A DNA stretch of 64,000 nt from Oscarella lobularis. Lineage: Eukaryota; Porifera; Homoscleromorpha; Homosclerophorida; Oscarellidae. This document shows, one piece after another, positions 20,248-31,328 of this stretch. Where the stretch lies: contig NC_089176.1 in NCBI RefSeq assembly GCF_947507565.1, forward strand, positions 868,001-932,000, given 5' to 3'. How positions within the stretch are numbered: the stretch's first letter is position 1; each line of letters opens with the position of its first letter. The translations under genes and the position numbers were made by a program. The notes beneath the pieces were generated by a model, which saw nothing but the letters and a program-made list of their open reading frames with translations, made no database searches and was not told the DNA's origin.

Positions 20248-22768
20248 ATGGCTTCCTCGTCTAATAGAGCCGCTTTCCTAGCGCTGCAGCAATTCAGATG
20301 CCTCAATAAGAGGCAAGCAGAGTTGGAACTTTGGCGATATAGCTATTTAATTTTGACGTCGCGCAGGTTCACCAGCACTGCAGGAGAACTTTCGAAATTT
20401 CAATTAGAACGCTTTCCTGCAGGATCGTCAGTTCGAGATGTTCTGGCTAGCATGCATCAGCGGCTAGACAAGACAGTCAGTACAACCACAGTCATTGTTA
20501 CACACGAATATCAGTCTACACTGTTTTAGGGTGTAGCTTACAGAGAAGGCAGCTTCTGTGCAGTAGACGCAGGAAATCTAAATTGGAATCTGCAACAGGC
20601 GAGTTTAATTAAATAAATACGTCTCCAAGCCAATGGATATTACTGATGTAGTGGCGAAAACATCTTCCAAGAGTGACACCCTTTTACGGTACGCATTTTA
20701 ATACGGAGCTAGCTACCCAGTCACTTTGGTTCAACAGCCATAAAGTGCAATCAGGATCCAGTGATCATTCGACTACTAGCTGCATTGGGAGCCGGTTTTG
20801 ATTGTGCAAACAAGGTGGCGTTCTTGCTTACGCACAACTAATAGGGGGTTATATTTGATACGTGTATAGTATGAAATTGATTTGGCCTTGGGCTCCGGTG
20901 GGACACCTCGTAACATAATTTTTGCACATCCAATGAAGACCCCTTTTCATTGCAGGTAGACGCTTATAGGCAGTTAGACCTGGATGGCCTATCTGATTGA
21001 GATGCTTTCTAGGGATGCTGCGGAGAGAAACGTTTTTCAAACAACGTTTGATTCCGAAGGGGAACTATTTAAATTGAAAGAGCATTATCCGAACGTTGAA
21101 GCGGTCGTAAGAATTAGAGCAGAAGATCCGGACGCCGCAGAGCCGGTAATATAATTACATAGAATTATTGTCCGCGGGTCTTCTGAATGATTTTATCAGT
21201 TTGGAATAAAATATGGCGTTGATGTCCCCGAGGCCTTTGATCTAATCAAATTGGCCAAGGAACTTGAAATTAAAGTAGTAGGAGTGAGGTATGGATCTAT
21301 GAATTGGTTCTGTGCAATAGATGATAATTGTCATGCAGCTTTCATTCCGGCTATGGACTGAAAAATCCCAACATTCTAACAGATGCTGTGGCAAAATGCA
21401 GAGCAGTCTATGACATGGCTGTAGGCAGGGACTCTAAAGTGTCGATGTATGGTGAAAGAAATTCTTCTGCGTAGAAAGACGTTGGAGTCGAAATGAGACT
21501 GATTGATGTAGGCGGTGGCTATCCATCGCTTAGAGGAAACAAAGACGACGTGTCTACGTTTGCCGAGGTCAGTCAAAAAATTTATTCGTTTTATTTGACA
21601 GAATAAGTTCGTCTTCGTCTTTGTCTGTAGCTGAGTGAAGCGGTGAGATTGGCTTTAGACAGGTACTTTCCTCTTGATCTGAAAGTGCGAATCATAGCCG
21701 AGCCAGGTACGACCTCTGACAGGTGCCCACTGACTGCGTTAATCATTGATTGGTTACGCGTAGGACAATACTTTGCTCGCAACGTTCAGCACTGTGCTCT
21801 TAGAATAGACGGAAAACGTATCATACGTATTCCTAGGAAAGTTGTAGAGGAGCACGGCGCACCTCGGGGTATAATAGTCCGATGATGCCACAGAACTGAT
21901 TATACGGACAAATTTATAGGCCTGTACATTCTCCGTATAGACGAAAGACAAGAAGATCTGAAGACTCAGAGACGTCAGTGAACGCATATGGTATTCTGAT
22001 ATTAACGCTTTGATTTGTTTTTATGACAGAGGCCTGGCGTGATACGTTTGCTGCTGCTGCTGCTACTACTACTACTACTACTGACAGTGAGTCTGTTCCG
22101 GTAGGTTTGCACCTAGTATTCAGCTGCCGAAGAGGTGGTGGAAGTCTTTTATAGGTTGTGATGTACCATCTAAGCCACGGAGCGTTTTCGATATTTTATG
22201 AATGTCTCTTTACGGAGGATGGGATTGAGTATGACGTCCATCCTCTTTTGGTATGATTCAAAACTGAGACCCCAAGCCTGGACTAGACTTTATTTTTTCA
22301 CGTTGCTAACGTGCTCTTCTTCTTACCAGCCTCCAAATGAAGACATACGTGATCCTGAGATATATTCAACGTTCTGGGGGCCAATACTGACGTCGTATGA
22401 CAGCGTACGTGTCTCAAAGGGCTTCAAAATGAAACTGGTTTGTTCAAGTTCTCCTGCAATAGCTCAACAAATAGCAGTATTAATTTTTTGTGATGATTAG
22501 ATGGAGATTGGAGACTGGGTTTACGCAGAGAGTGAGCCAAATCGCTTCTTACACATAGATTTGCTCCCTACTCTATTCTTTTAGGCATTGGCTCATATTC
22601 TACGTCGTGGGCATCAGTCTTGGCTGTACGACAGCCGTTGCAGTTCTTTTACTATGCCACTGAAGATCATTGGTAGATCAATCTGGTTGTTCTTTTTTTA
22701 ATTAATCAAATTATTGATTTAATTAATGCAGGGATGACGTGGAAAAAGGGCTGAAATTTAGAGCGTAG
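20248..22768 (+). CDS. Ornithine decarboxylase family (group IV PLP decarboxylase)
   Basis: Predicted PLP decarboxylase of the ODC/antizyme-inhibitor family, the entry step to polyamines. The first exon gives [20 protein letters not shown]. Then come [40 protein letters not shown] (PLP lysine in YAIKCN), [96 protein letters not shown] (the GGG phosphate loop) and VRIIAEPG. The C-terminal half shows [39 protein letters not shown] and [15 protein letters not shown]. The usual catalytic CDGLD-type cysteine region reads [10 protein letters not shown], so that cysteine is missing; this is a hint of antizyme-inhibitor-like or altered activity. A low-complexity linker replaces part of the middle. 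The intron after NLNWNLQQ uses a GC donor (20599). Confidence 0.85.
22049..22083. repeat. Trinucleotide microsatellite (GCT)n(ACT)n
   Basis: A run of five or so GCT units followed by six or so ACT units. It is probably inside an ODC exon, where it would encode an Ala-rich then Thr-rich linker. Confidence 0.8.
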
Positions 22769-22872
22769 TCTGCTGCAGGTAATTCGTTTTTAATTTAGGA
22801 CTTTCTTTGTGATACTGATAATATTTCTAGCCTAAAAAACCGTTCAAAAAAAGGAATTTTTGACAACAACCT

Positions 22873-22884
22873 TAGCGTACGCTA
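22873..22884. promoter_or_regulatory. Palindrome TAGCGTACGCTA upstream of TUG
   Basis: A perfect 12-bp palindrome 19 bp before the TUG start codon. The same 12-mer lies 12 bp before the iPLA2 start at 31305-31316. It is a candidate core-promoter or transcription-factor site. Confidence 0.55.
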
Positions 22885-22903
22885 GTCTGTTTCTTCACCC
22901 GTG

Positions 22904-25557
22904 ATGTCGTCGTTTTCGTACACGGTTCTCTGTCCGAACGGTCGTCGCCAAGTCGTGAAAGTAAGTCCGAACACGAGAATGCTGGAGGTGAGATCGAAAA
23001 CGGACGCAATAAAATCGAAGCAAGAGCCGCTCTCCCAGGTGCTCGAGCAGGTTTGCAAGAAACAAGGCTACACGTCGTCGGAATACGCGCTAAAGTAAAA
23101 GACGGTTCATAAGACGTCGAAATAGCCGCAATGTTGCTGACGCAGACACGGTGGCGGTCGTAAGACGCTCGATTTGAACGTGCCCGCACGCTATGCCAAT
23201 CTCACGAACAATGCCAAATTGGAGTTAGTGAAATCAAGCGAGGGACCAAGAGCCGGTAATACGGCGTTCGTAATTTTATCTCTATGATTATTTTCTGTCT
23301 GTCTGTCTGTCTGTATTAGAGGCGCCTACGAGTATTGCGCTTCAGCTGGAAAGTGGCGAGAGACTGCAGCACGATTTCCTGCCAAATAGCAGTCTCTGGG
23401 ACGTGCTGACGCACTGGGACAAGCAAAAGGACGGGTTGGTAGTACTAACACTTGGAGGAGAACACACTGGACATGATTCTGTGCAGAAAATTAATACTAG
23501 GGCAAGAAGGTCGACGACCCATTTGTGTCTATATGAGGCAGGAGGTGAGTGAGCACAACGTTTGCTTTGTAGTCAGTCAGGTTTATTGTAATGTAGATTG
23601 GATATAAAGCTTTGAGATCGACAACGTTGAGATCGCTTGGACTGACAGGTGGCCGAGCGGTCATTAGGTGTGACTAACATCAGTTATTTCGATTGCTTAC
23701 ATTTGTTTTATTTACTAAGGCTTTTGTATCGACATATATTGGATGGCGAAGTGGACGAGCTGACAGACTGCCGCAAGGACGACGAGGCTTTAGTCAATCG
23801 AGGGGACGTCAAAGAGGAACGACGTGCAGAAATCGGAAGTGAAACTAAAATTGATCAACCCATGGAAGGCGTTGAAATGTCTACTCCCGTTACTGATACT
23901 CCTGTATTGTTGCCTTCGTCTTCAGAAACGAATCAGCAGCTTCACGTAATTGCAAAGTTCTTTATAGAGAATACTGCATTTCAGATTTTTATTAGGGCGT
24001 TTCTTCTTCTTCTTCTTCTTCTCCTCCTCTCCCTCCTGCTTCTACTGACTACGTACAGAAAAGAAAACGTGTGTATAAGATTTGGCCAACGCGAGGAACT
24101 ACATTTCTTTTCACTAGCTATCCCTACAGCGAGTACAGTAGAAGAAACAACGTTTTATCCAGTCGTCCAGACAGATTTTTCTTCCTTTAAAGTAAGCCCA
24201 AATAGTACTCACCGTTATGTGAGGGTAAGTACATGACACTGCTATCGCTGTAGTTTCCCCGAGAAACCGAGGGAAAGACGTTGATTGAGAGGAGAACACC
24301 AGCTGAGAAGAGGTAGACCAGAACGCTTAATCCAAAGGTGATATTGCAGCATTTTTCCCCCGCAGGGTCGTCGATATAGTATGTACTGCTAATGCAATCA
24401 TTTCTAAATACCAACGACGATTCCATCAGACCCCGTGTGACCGCGAGACGCTCGTTTTCACCCCGGACGGTGCCCAGAGTCCAGAAGTGGCTGTTTCGCG
24501 TAAGTCAGATAAACTTCGAAGACGCTGATTGAAATGCCTTTCCAGACGAACTTCCTCCAAATTTTTTTGAAGTGACAGTCAATGACGTGCAAAAAATGGC
24601 GCAAAATTTGAAGCAAAGAGTGTACGTTCTCATATAGTGACTCGTGTATCCTCGTCAGCCGTCGTTTTAGTAAGACCTTGGACGCTCCTCTGATGACGAG
24701 AAGCCAGCGCGAGGCACTGGAAACAGCAAAGCTGCAGCAATATGAAAAGGTAGCACATAGGATCAAATACGGTCGCGGCGAGGGTTGAGCAGTACTGTGT
24801 TAGGCTACTATACGTGTTCAATTTCCGAATCGTCTACTACTGCAGGCCTTTTTCAGTCCCTTTGAAACAGGTAGGAACATGTCCTCGTGGCAGTATTGAA
24901 GGCGTTTGTTTTTAGTTGGAGCCTTGTACGAGTTTGTTCGGCAATCATTAAGTGACGCTAATCAGAAGTTTGAACTATGTGAGAGCGACGTAAAAATGCG
25001 AGTTGGAACTTTTATGGCGTGCATCTTTTATAGATACAGCGCCGCCTAAGCGTGTACTCAAGGACAAGAGTATATCTATAGGAAAGGTATCTAAGAAGTC
25101 ACCAGAAGACGACGTTTACCTGTTTGTCATATCTAGGCTGGTCTTGTGCCGGCATCAATAGTCTATTTTGGAGTACGTGATGAAAGCGAGGGTACGTTTT
25201 TAAAGGTTGACAAATACCGTGTGTTTTTATCTTCTGTGTAGGAGGATCCTATCTGTCTGAGAGTCTCATCAAAGATGTAAAAACGTTTACTGCTGCAGAA
25301 AGCATTGCGGCAGAACGAGCTGCACGCCATGCAGTGAAGTAAGACACGTCAATCGTCTGATAGACTGCATTGCATTTTTCATTTATACATGTAGAATATC
25401 CTTGGGAACTGAAACGTCTATTCAAGGTGGAGTTCTCAGGGAAAGACCAAAAGCAGTGGAAACTGTGAGCGAAGGTGTCAGGGAAAGCGGCAGAGAAGAT
25501 AGGGTGGCACCAAGTGGAGAAAAGTCTGTTCCCAAATGGTTCAAAATTGGTAAATAA
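22904..25557 (+). CDS. ASPSCR1: TUG / ASPSCR1, UBX-domain tether
   Basis: A cytoplasmic UBX-domain protein that in animals retains GLUT4 vesicles and binds p97/VCP. The first exon carries a ubiquitin-like TUG-UBL1 domain (VLCPNGRRQVVKVSPNTRML), followed by VLEQVCKKQGYTSSEYALK and ARYANLTNNAKLELVKSSEG. Later exons read IALQLESGERLQHDFLP, SLWDVLTHWDKQ, ALRSTTLRSLGLTGGRAVIR, LPPNFFEVTVNDVQKMAQNL, APLMTRSQREALETAKLQQY, FFSPFETVGALYEFVRQSL (UBX) and PPKRVLKDKSISIGKAGLVP. The protein ends VPKWFKIGK, as in vertebrate TUG where the C-terminal tail anchors to Golgi proteins. The start is ATG 22904, 19 bp after a TAGCGTACGCTA palindrome. The stop is at 25555-25557. Confidence 0.9.
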
Positions 25558-25698
25558 ATTACAATACATTGATTGCCTCCTAGACTAACACAATTCTTAG
25601 GCAAAAAATAGACGATTATAGACGGACTTTAGAGCGATTAATACGTATTTAGGAAATTAATAAAAAAAGAAGTTGCTCCTCCCACAGTTCCTCTACGC

Positions 25699-26704
25699 AT
25701 GTTCGCGCCACTCCCAGTCGAGATCATGGCAAGCGGCGAATCGCACGATTCCGTCGTTCTCCAGTTCGTCCAGTGCACGAACTCGAATCGCGACATCGCC
25801 GAAGCCTATCTCAGCAAATCGTCGGGCGATCTAAACGTACAGCAACGGCAGAACGGCGAACGTTCCCACAAAGGACCCCTCTTTTTAGGTAGCCGTCAAC
25901 GCGTTTATGGACGACGTGGCCGCGTTGGTTTTGGCGCCACCAGACCCATCGCGCCCTTCGGCTTCGTCCTTCACCGTCCTAACGTGGAACATCGACGGTC
26001 TCGATCCGGGCAATCTCGTCGAACGTTCCCGCGCCATCGAAGACTTCATTCGACGCACCCGCCCGGATGTCGTTCTCCTGCAGGAAGTCGTCCCAACCAG
26101 TCTCGCCGCGATGCGTCGCATTCCCGGATATCTCGTGAACGCGCCGCGCGCCGAAATCCAATCCTATTTCTGCGCCGTCATGCTCAAATTAGATACGGTA
26201 CGATGCCGGTCTATTGCCGTCGATGATTTCGAAGGCAGCGAGATGGGCCGCTACTTGCTGACCGCTTCCGTTGATTTGTGCGGTGCAAACGTTTTTCTCC
26301 TCACCGCTCATCTCGAAAGCACGGTGAATCGGTCGACGGAACGCAAAGCGCAGCTGGCTCGTTCCTTTGCGAAAATGCGTGAGTGTGGCTATGGCACATG
26401 CATACTGGGCGGGGATCTTAACCTCCGCGACGCCGAAGCGCGGAGTGTCGGCGTTCCTGATAGCGTGCACGATGCCTGGGTCGCGTGTGGGGAAAAGCTT
26501 GATAGGAAGTACACGTGGGATCGCTCGGTCAATGACAATTTGGGTCCTTTTCAGCCGCGCGTGCGCTGTCGTTTTGATCGCGTCTATGTTGGCGCGAGGA
26601 TTGAAGTTGTAGACTTTGATCTTGTTGGACGCGAGCGCCTTCCGTCGTGCGACCGCTTTCCTAGTGATCATTTTGGAATTCTCTGCACTTTTCAAGTCGA
26701 TTAG
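25699..26704 (+). CDS. TDP2: Tyrosyl-DNA phosphodiesterase 2
   Basis: A Mg2+-dependent nuclease of the exonuclease-endonuclease-phosphatase fold that removes topoisomerase II peptide from 5' DNA ends. Exon 1 (25699-25836) encodes a UBA-like domain (VVLQFVQCTNSNRDIAEAYL), and exon 2 starts at 25889. The catalytic motifs are all present: LTWNIDG, LLQEVV, GGDLNLRD and SDHFGI, as in vertebrate TDP2 (TWN, LQE, GDxN, SDH). A single intron of 52 bp is used. ATG 25699 or the in-frame ATG at 25726 could be the start. It converges with the TRAF-like gene downstream, with about 140 bp between the two stops. Confidence 0.9.
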
Positions 26705-26842
26705 AGAGCCTGAATTTATGAGACTAATTCAGTGGCTAGATTAACGTTTACTTTGGGTTAACTCTATTCTGATTTAAAAGTACGTAAAACGTACGATAAA
26801 TTTGTCAGTTGGTCAGCTTTGTTTAGTCTTTGTACTATTGTT

Positions 26843-28503
26843 TCAGTCTTTTAGGTATGTCTTATACTCTAAGATGATCGGCTGCTCGTCATTCCACCTT
26901 CTGTTGAGGTGCGCTAACTTCACTCTTTTAATACCTTTGAGATGAAGTACTCCCTTGGAGACACTTTGATCTTGTTCAATTTTTAGCTCATAGACGAGCG
27001 TAACTGAGGAAGAACGCGTACTCTTCAGCCACACATCAACACCAAAAACTCGCCCAAAGAGGGGCCACTTCATGATCTGAGTCTTAGTGTGATGGCCAGT
27101 CCGTTTGGGTTCTGATTCTTCAATTTCAAGAGCAAGACCGTCGTCGGATAATGGAAATGCTCTTGCTTTACTTAATGGGACAGCAAAATCCACAATAAGG
27201 ACTTGCAGAGGTTGGAAGGTAAAAGATACAATGTTTTTAATATCATCACTGCGTTGCTTTTCAATTTTAAGCGACAGCTCATCCACCTAAGTTACGTATT
27301 TTTCAATTGTTAGTTCGCTTGAAGTGTTGGCCTCCTAAGGGCTCTAACCTTTAAGTGCAGATCACGCATGCCATCTTTCAGCTCTCTATTGTTTTTGCAA
27401 AGCAACTCCATATGCTCTTTGAGCTCTCCATTGTTTTTGCGAAGCAACCCCATATGCCTTTCCATGCTGTTGGTCAGATGTTCAGACATACATTCTCGTG
27501 CACACTAAATTAAGCGTCTGTGCAAATTACCGAACTGTTTTCTACACTCCACTCACCTTAGTTTGACAGCCGATTTCCGTATATTCACACGCAATCACAG
27601 CCTTAGGGCAATCTCCTCCTTCTTCAGAAAGATGCTGCTGAATCTGTACCACGTAATTATATCACAAAAACATAATGTTGCACAACAATGAGGTACTTCA
27701 TGACGACGTAATTTCTTGGAACACAAAGGGCATCTTATGGGAAAGTGCTTGCAGTCACTTGCTTGATGTTTCTACACAAAGTAAAGTATGCTCACCCCAA
27801 GTTGCATTCAAACGCTTGCAGCCAACCTGAAGTACTTGAAAAAACATGAGAGCTGAGCAGTACTCACATGATACCATTCTCTTTGGACACCAGTTGACGT
27901 TATGTGCTGTCACTGCAGATCGTGTCATAACTTCATCGCAACCATTGGGACAAGCAACGGAAACATAACCGCAAGTGTTCATATGATTCTATCAGAAACG
28001 CAAAACGCACAAACTCGCCGTTGTTCCATACCCATTAAGTAAGAGTAGCATATACATGTCAGGTCCTTCGGGCACGGAAAGGGTGAAAGGCTTACCTCTA
28101 GGTGCTGCAGGTTCACGACCTTCCTGCAACCAGAGGAATTCTCTCGACATTTTACGTCGAGTTGTAGAATTTTTCTCTTGAGCTTTTCGTCAGGAAAAAT
28201 CTAATAGAGCGGAATACGTAAATGTTGCTTTCCTGATCCGGGAAAATTACGTCGTCTTTTCTTAGCGTCTTCCTGTCTACTGGACACTCGACACCTTCAT
28301 TTTGGCTGAGAAATAGTTTTTGATAGTCAGAGTCAACGTGAGGTGTCGCTGCACTTTTTTAGGCGCCCGCAACAGCTCTTGCAGAGCGTATGACCACAAC
28401 GAGTAAGAACGGGATCTCTTGCGACCAGCAAACATATCGGACACATGCAGTCGTCAGCAGGAGATTCGACAAAGTCTTCGTCGTGGCCTCCTTGGAAAGA
28501 CAT
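26843..28503 (-). CDS. TRAF-like E3 ligase: RING, TRAF zinc fingers, coiled coil, unusual C-terminus
   Basis: A signalling adaptor or ubiquitin ligase of the TRAF type. The N-terminal RING reads CMCPICLLVARDPVLTRCGH and then CKSCC, completed in the next exon by GVECPVDRKTL. Zinc-finger exons follow, with CRENSSGCRKVVNLQHLE, MNTCGYVSVACPNGCDEVM, HNVNWCPKRMVSCEYC, CKHFPIRCPLC and HLSEEGGDCPKAVIACEY (zf-TRAF). A short heptad segment reads NNGELKEHMELLCKNNRELK. The last exon (26843-27290) gives a beta-rich domain of about 140 residues starting near NIVSFTFQPLQVLIVDFAV. I do not recognise the MATH/TRAF-C signature there. The start is ATG 28503. The amidohydrolase starts only 44 bp away on the other strand. 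Confidence 0.8.
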
Positions 28504-28547
28504 TTTCGTACTTCGATTCCGCTCACACGAGCACAACGTGCGCTAAG

Positions 28548-30245
28548 ATGTCGAGCAAAGCGAACGACTCCGCCGATCTTATGGTATCAGCGGCGAGCGG
28601 CGGAACGATCTTAACTATGAACGATCTCATGCCGACGGCAAAATCCATCGCAGTAAAAGACGGAAAAATCGTCGCAATCGGCGACGACGACGCCGACATC
28701 GCCCTTCGGCTCAGCGGATCGTCGACGAAAGTCGTCACACTGCGAGACGACGAGACGCTGATGCCGGGCTTGATCGAACCGCACACGCACCCGAGCGTCG
28801 CCGTCGAAGTTCGCACGTCGCACAGCGTGAGCGGCTTTTCCCATTCGTCGCTCGACGACGTTCTCGCCGTCATGCGCGACGTCGTCGCGCGCGTCGACTC
28901 CGCCGCACACGACGACAAAACCACGCCCACTCAATGGATTTCGTTCGTCGACTGGGATGCCGCCCTCGTGCGCGATCTTCCGGCAATCGACGCCGATTGG
29001 ATAGACGCGAACGTCACCGCGAAATATCCCGTCATGGTCGTCCAGAAGACGATGCACTGTAGCTGGATCAATCGTCGCGGTCTCGACGCGTGCGGCATCA
29101 CGTCGGAGACGCCCGATCCCGACGACGGCGGCGAAATCGTTCGCGACGCCAACGGAAAGCCGACGGGCATGCTCAAGGGAGGTCCAGCCATGAGACTCGC
29201 AGTCGACAAAATTCCGCCTCCCGACTTGGCCAAAGTGACGGAGGCTCTCTTCAGCACGATGATAGACTATTCCCGAGCCGGCTTTACGACCGTCACCGAC
29301 ATGGGTACTTTGCCTATAAAGGACGACTATCTCGCTCTCATATCGGGTGCCGCTCGTCGAGACGACTTCCCTGTGCGCTGGGCCATCTATTACACGCCGA
29401 AGTCGCTCAAGAAACCGTCGCCGCATCACGCCGTCGACGACAAGGTTTGGTTTCCCGGCGTCAAAATCTGGGCGGACGGATCGCCGTACGTCGGCACCAT
29501 GGCCTGCGCCGAACCGTATCTCGATTCGGCGTTGACTCGCGCGCTCGGTTTCGACTTGAAAAAATGTCCGAGAGGATCGACGCGGTACGCCGACGCGAAC
29601 GCTCTCGCCGACGCTCTTCGTCCCCACGCGGCTGAACTGATTGCCAGTCACGCTCAGGGCGAAAGAGCCATTGATCATGTGCTCGATGCCTATGAAATTC
29701 TCATTGGCGAGCGTCCTGGCTGTGATCATCGCTATCGGCTGGAGCACCTTGGATTAATAACGGAGTCGCAATTGCGACGAGCTAGCCGTCTCGGAGTGAC
29801 CGTGACCTTTTTCACCGATCACATTTACTATTACGGCGATGCGCTGGCGGACGATATTTTGGGACGCGGGCGAGCGGAACGATTTGCGCCAGCTGGATTG
29901 GCGAGTCGGTGCGGTCAGACGCACTGGACGCTTCATCAAGATTCGCCTGTCTGTCCGCTCGATCCGATGCTTTGCATTCAGAATGCCGTGCTACGTAGGA
30001 CGAGGCTCAGCGGTCGCGTTCTCGGTCCCGAGTATCGTGTGAGCGTCGAGGATGCGCTCAAGGCTTACACCATTCACGCGGCGTGGCAGTTGAAGAGAGA
30101 GAACGATTTGGGAAGTTTGGAGGTAGGTAAGGTCGCCGATTTTGTTCTTCTCTCGAAGAATCCGCTCAACGTTGAGCCAGAGGATCTGACGAGCGTCAAA
30201 GTGCTTGGTACATATCTTGGGGGACGCTGCTTTACTGCAAAGTAG
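28548..30245 (+). CDS. YtcJ-type amidohydrolase, intronless
   Basis: A metal-dependent hydrolase of the Amidohydro_3 group, about 565 residues in a single exon. Visible motifs are the N-terminal beta strand KSIAVKDGKIVAIGDDD, the metal motif LMPGLIEPHTHPSV (HxH), the strand PVMVVQKTMHCSW, the block VKIWADGSPYVGTMA typical of YtcJ proteins, ELIASHAQGERAID, the histidine block YRLEHLGLI, FFTDHIYYYGD, LHQDSPVCPLDPM and the C-terminal EVGKVADFVLLSKNPL. The substrate is not predictable; bacterial relatives act on N-acyl and cyclic amides. I chose ATG 28548, not the longer in-frame upstream reading, because the family starts near MVSAASGGTI and the upstream part overlaps the divergent TRAF-like gene. 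GC-rich codon use and lack of introns set it apart. Confidence 0.85.
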   Translation: MSSKANDSADLMVSAASGGTILTMNDLMPTAKSIAVKDGKIVAIGDDDADIALRLSGSSTKVVTLRDDETLMPGLIEPHTHPSVAVEVRTSHSVSGFSHSSLDDVLAVMRDVVARVDSAAHDDKTTPTQWISFVDWDAALVRDLPAIDADWIDANVTAKYPVMVVQKTMHCSWINRRGLDACGITSETPDPDDGGEIVRDANGKPTGMLKGGPAMRLAVDKIPPPDLAKVTEALFSTMIDYSRAGFTTVTDMGTLPIKDDYLALISGAARRDDFPVRWAIYYTPKSLKKPSPHHAVDDKVWFPGVKIWADGSPYVGTMACAEPYLDSALTRALGFDLKKCPRGSTRYADANALADALRPHAAELIASHAQGERAIDHVLDAYEILIGERPGCDHRYRLEHLGLITESQLRRASRLGVTVTFFTDHIYYYGDALADDILGRGRAERFAPAGLASRCGQTHWTLHQDSPVCPLDPMLCIQNAVLRRTRLSGRVLGPEYRVSVEDALKAYTIHAAWQLKRENDLGSLEVGKVADFVLLSKNPLNVEPEDLTSVKVLGTYLGGRCFTAK

Positions 30246-30493
30246 CGGCATGAAAATATTTTTTTATTTTTGTAGGAATTTTGCGTTTGAGTTCATGCCT
30301 CTATGTTCGTATGCAAGGAGCTGCTGTACTCTGTTTTCAAGGCGCTAAAGCATCAGCACTTGACGGTTTGCTGGTCATCATATCCCTTATTAATTGCCTT
30401 GACTTGACAACGCGGGCTACAACAATGAGCGCCAGCAGTTACCTGGACAGTAAATTTTCCAACGCTTGATTTGGTTGCCCTGCCACGTAGGGC

Positions 30494-30533
30494 ATTTCGG
30501 AAATAGGCGCCACAGTGCGCTTATTTCCGAAAT
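30494..30533. repeat. 17-bp inverted repeat
   Basis: ATTTCGGAAATAGGCGC at 30494-30510 pairs with 30517-30533 with one mismatch, around the 6-bp loop CACAGT. It is a short foldback of the same general style as the other hairpins in the window, but unrelated in sequence. Confidence 0.75.
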
Positions 30534-30547
30534 TCAGTGACTAATCT

Positions 30548-31071
30548 GTTGAGATGTATTTAGGAGAATTTTTTTCTTGCGAGCCTGGAAACGTCGATCC
30601 GATGTCCTCGTTCACCTCCGGGCCCCGAGGTGACTAAATAAAACAGGCCCAACTCTGAGCCAAGAGGTTAACGAGGCTCTAGTTTGCAGGGGAGAAAGCA
30701 CGGCCCTACTCTTGGTAGTATGAGTGATAAACTACTATCCCCACTTGGGCAAGACGCGGTGGGTGACAATAGCGGTCCACCTGTGCCTTGGTATATAAAG
30801 GCACCCCCGGGACAGATGGGTCACTGTCTCCCCGACGGGGGCTTGGGTGAAAGCCCCCTCACCTTAGGACGCCGGGAGGACGTTCGTTTTTCTTTGCACG
30901 TTACTTCCGGGTTACTTCCGGGTTTATTCAATAAAAATAACATGCACCGTTCTACGTGTACACCGCGAGGGCAGTTTAGTTGCGGGATCTTGCCCAGGAT
31001 CCCGGAGTGAGCAGTTTCTTGGGTCGTGCTCGGGACCCTACGCGACGTACACCACGCGAATTCTACTTGCA
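30548..31071 (+). mobile_element. Possible solo LTR of an LTR retrotransposon (fossil)
   Basis: About 520 bp that looks like a lone long terminal repeat. It begins TGTTGAGATG, carries a TATA box (TATATAAA at 30792) and a polyadenylation signal (AATAAAA at 30930) some 140 bp later, and has a CA dinucleotide near 31071. It is non-coding. No second copy, internal region or clear target-site duplication is visible in the window, so the ends are guesses. The segment could instead be an unrelated promoter. Confidence 0.3.
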
Positions 31072-31304
31072 AGCGCGCTATCTACGTATAAATTCTAAAA
31101 ATTCTAGTTCTGCAATAACGTTCCTTCTCATATTGATTCGCATCCTGCCAGGTGACTTCTGTGTATACGATTTCGTGAGTCGTTTCCGAAGTTGACAAAT
31201 TCACTTCGACTGCCATTGAAATGGGCGCTGCCTGAAGATAGTACGTGCTGTCACTTAGCAGAGACATCTACAAAGAAAGAATTTCAAGCTCCAATGATCT
31301 ACGC

Positions 31305-31316
31305 TAGCGTACGCTA
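31305..31316. promoter_or_regulatory. Palindrome TAGCGTACGCTA upstream of iPLA2
   Basis: The same 12-bp palindrome as at 22873-22884, here 12 bp before the iPLA2 start codon and embedded in CTAGCGTACGCTAG. Confidence 0.55.
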
Positions 31317-31328
31317 GGGGATCGAAGA

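Larger units (their letters stand above)
30246..31328. other. Repeat-bearing intergenic region
   Basis: About 1.1 kb with no convincing gene. It contains the hairpin at 30494-30533, the promoter-like and LTR-like stretch at 30548-31071, and a short open frame on the minus strand at 31082-31267. That frame could be an exon remnant, but I recognise nothing in it. Confidence 0.6.

Noticed and set aside
23648-23675. tRNA-like A box (GGTGGCCGAGCGGTCATTAGG)
   Set aside because: It lies inside a TUG coding exon that reads GLTGGRAVIR. No acceptor stem, T loop or B box at the right distance was found.
28611-29747. 378-codon open frame opposite the amidohydrolase
   Set aside because: It is the antisense reading of a GC-rich gene with clear amidohydrolase motifs on the plus strand, and shows no domain of its own.
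31082-31267. 61-codon minus-strand open frame
   Set aside because: No recognised motif, splice partners or poly(A) signal. It may be an exon remnant but cannot be supported as a gene.
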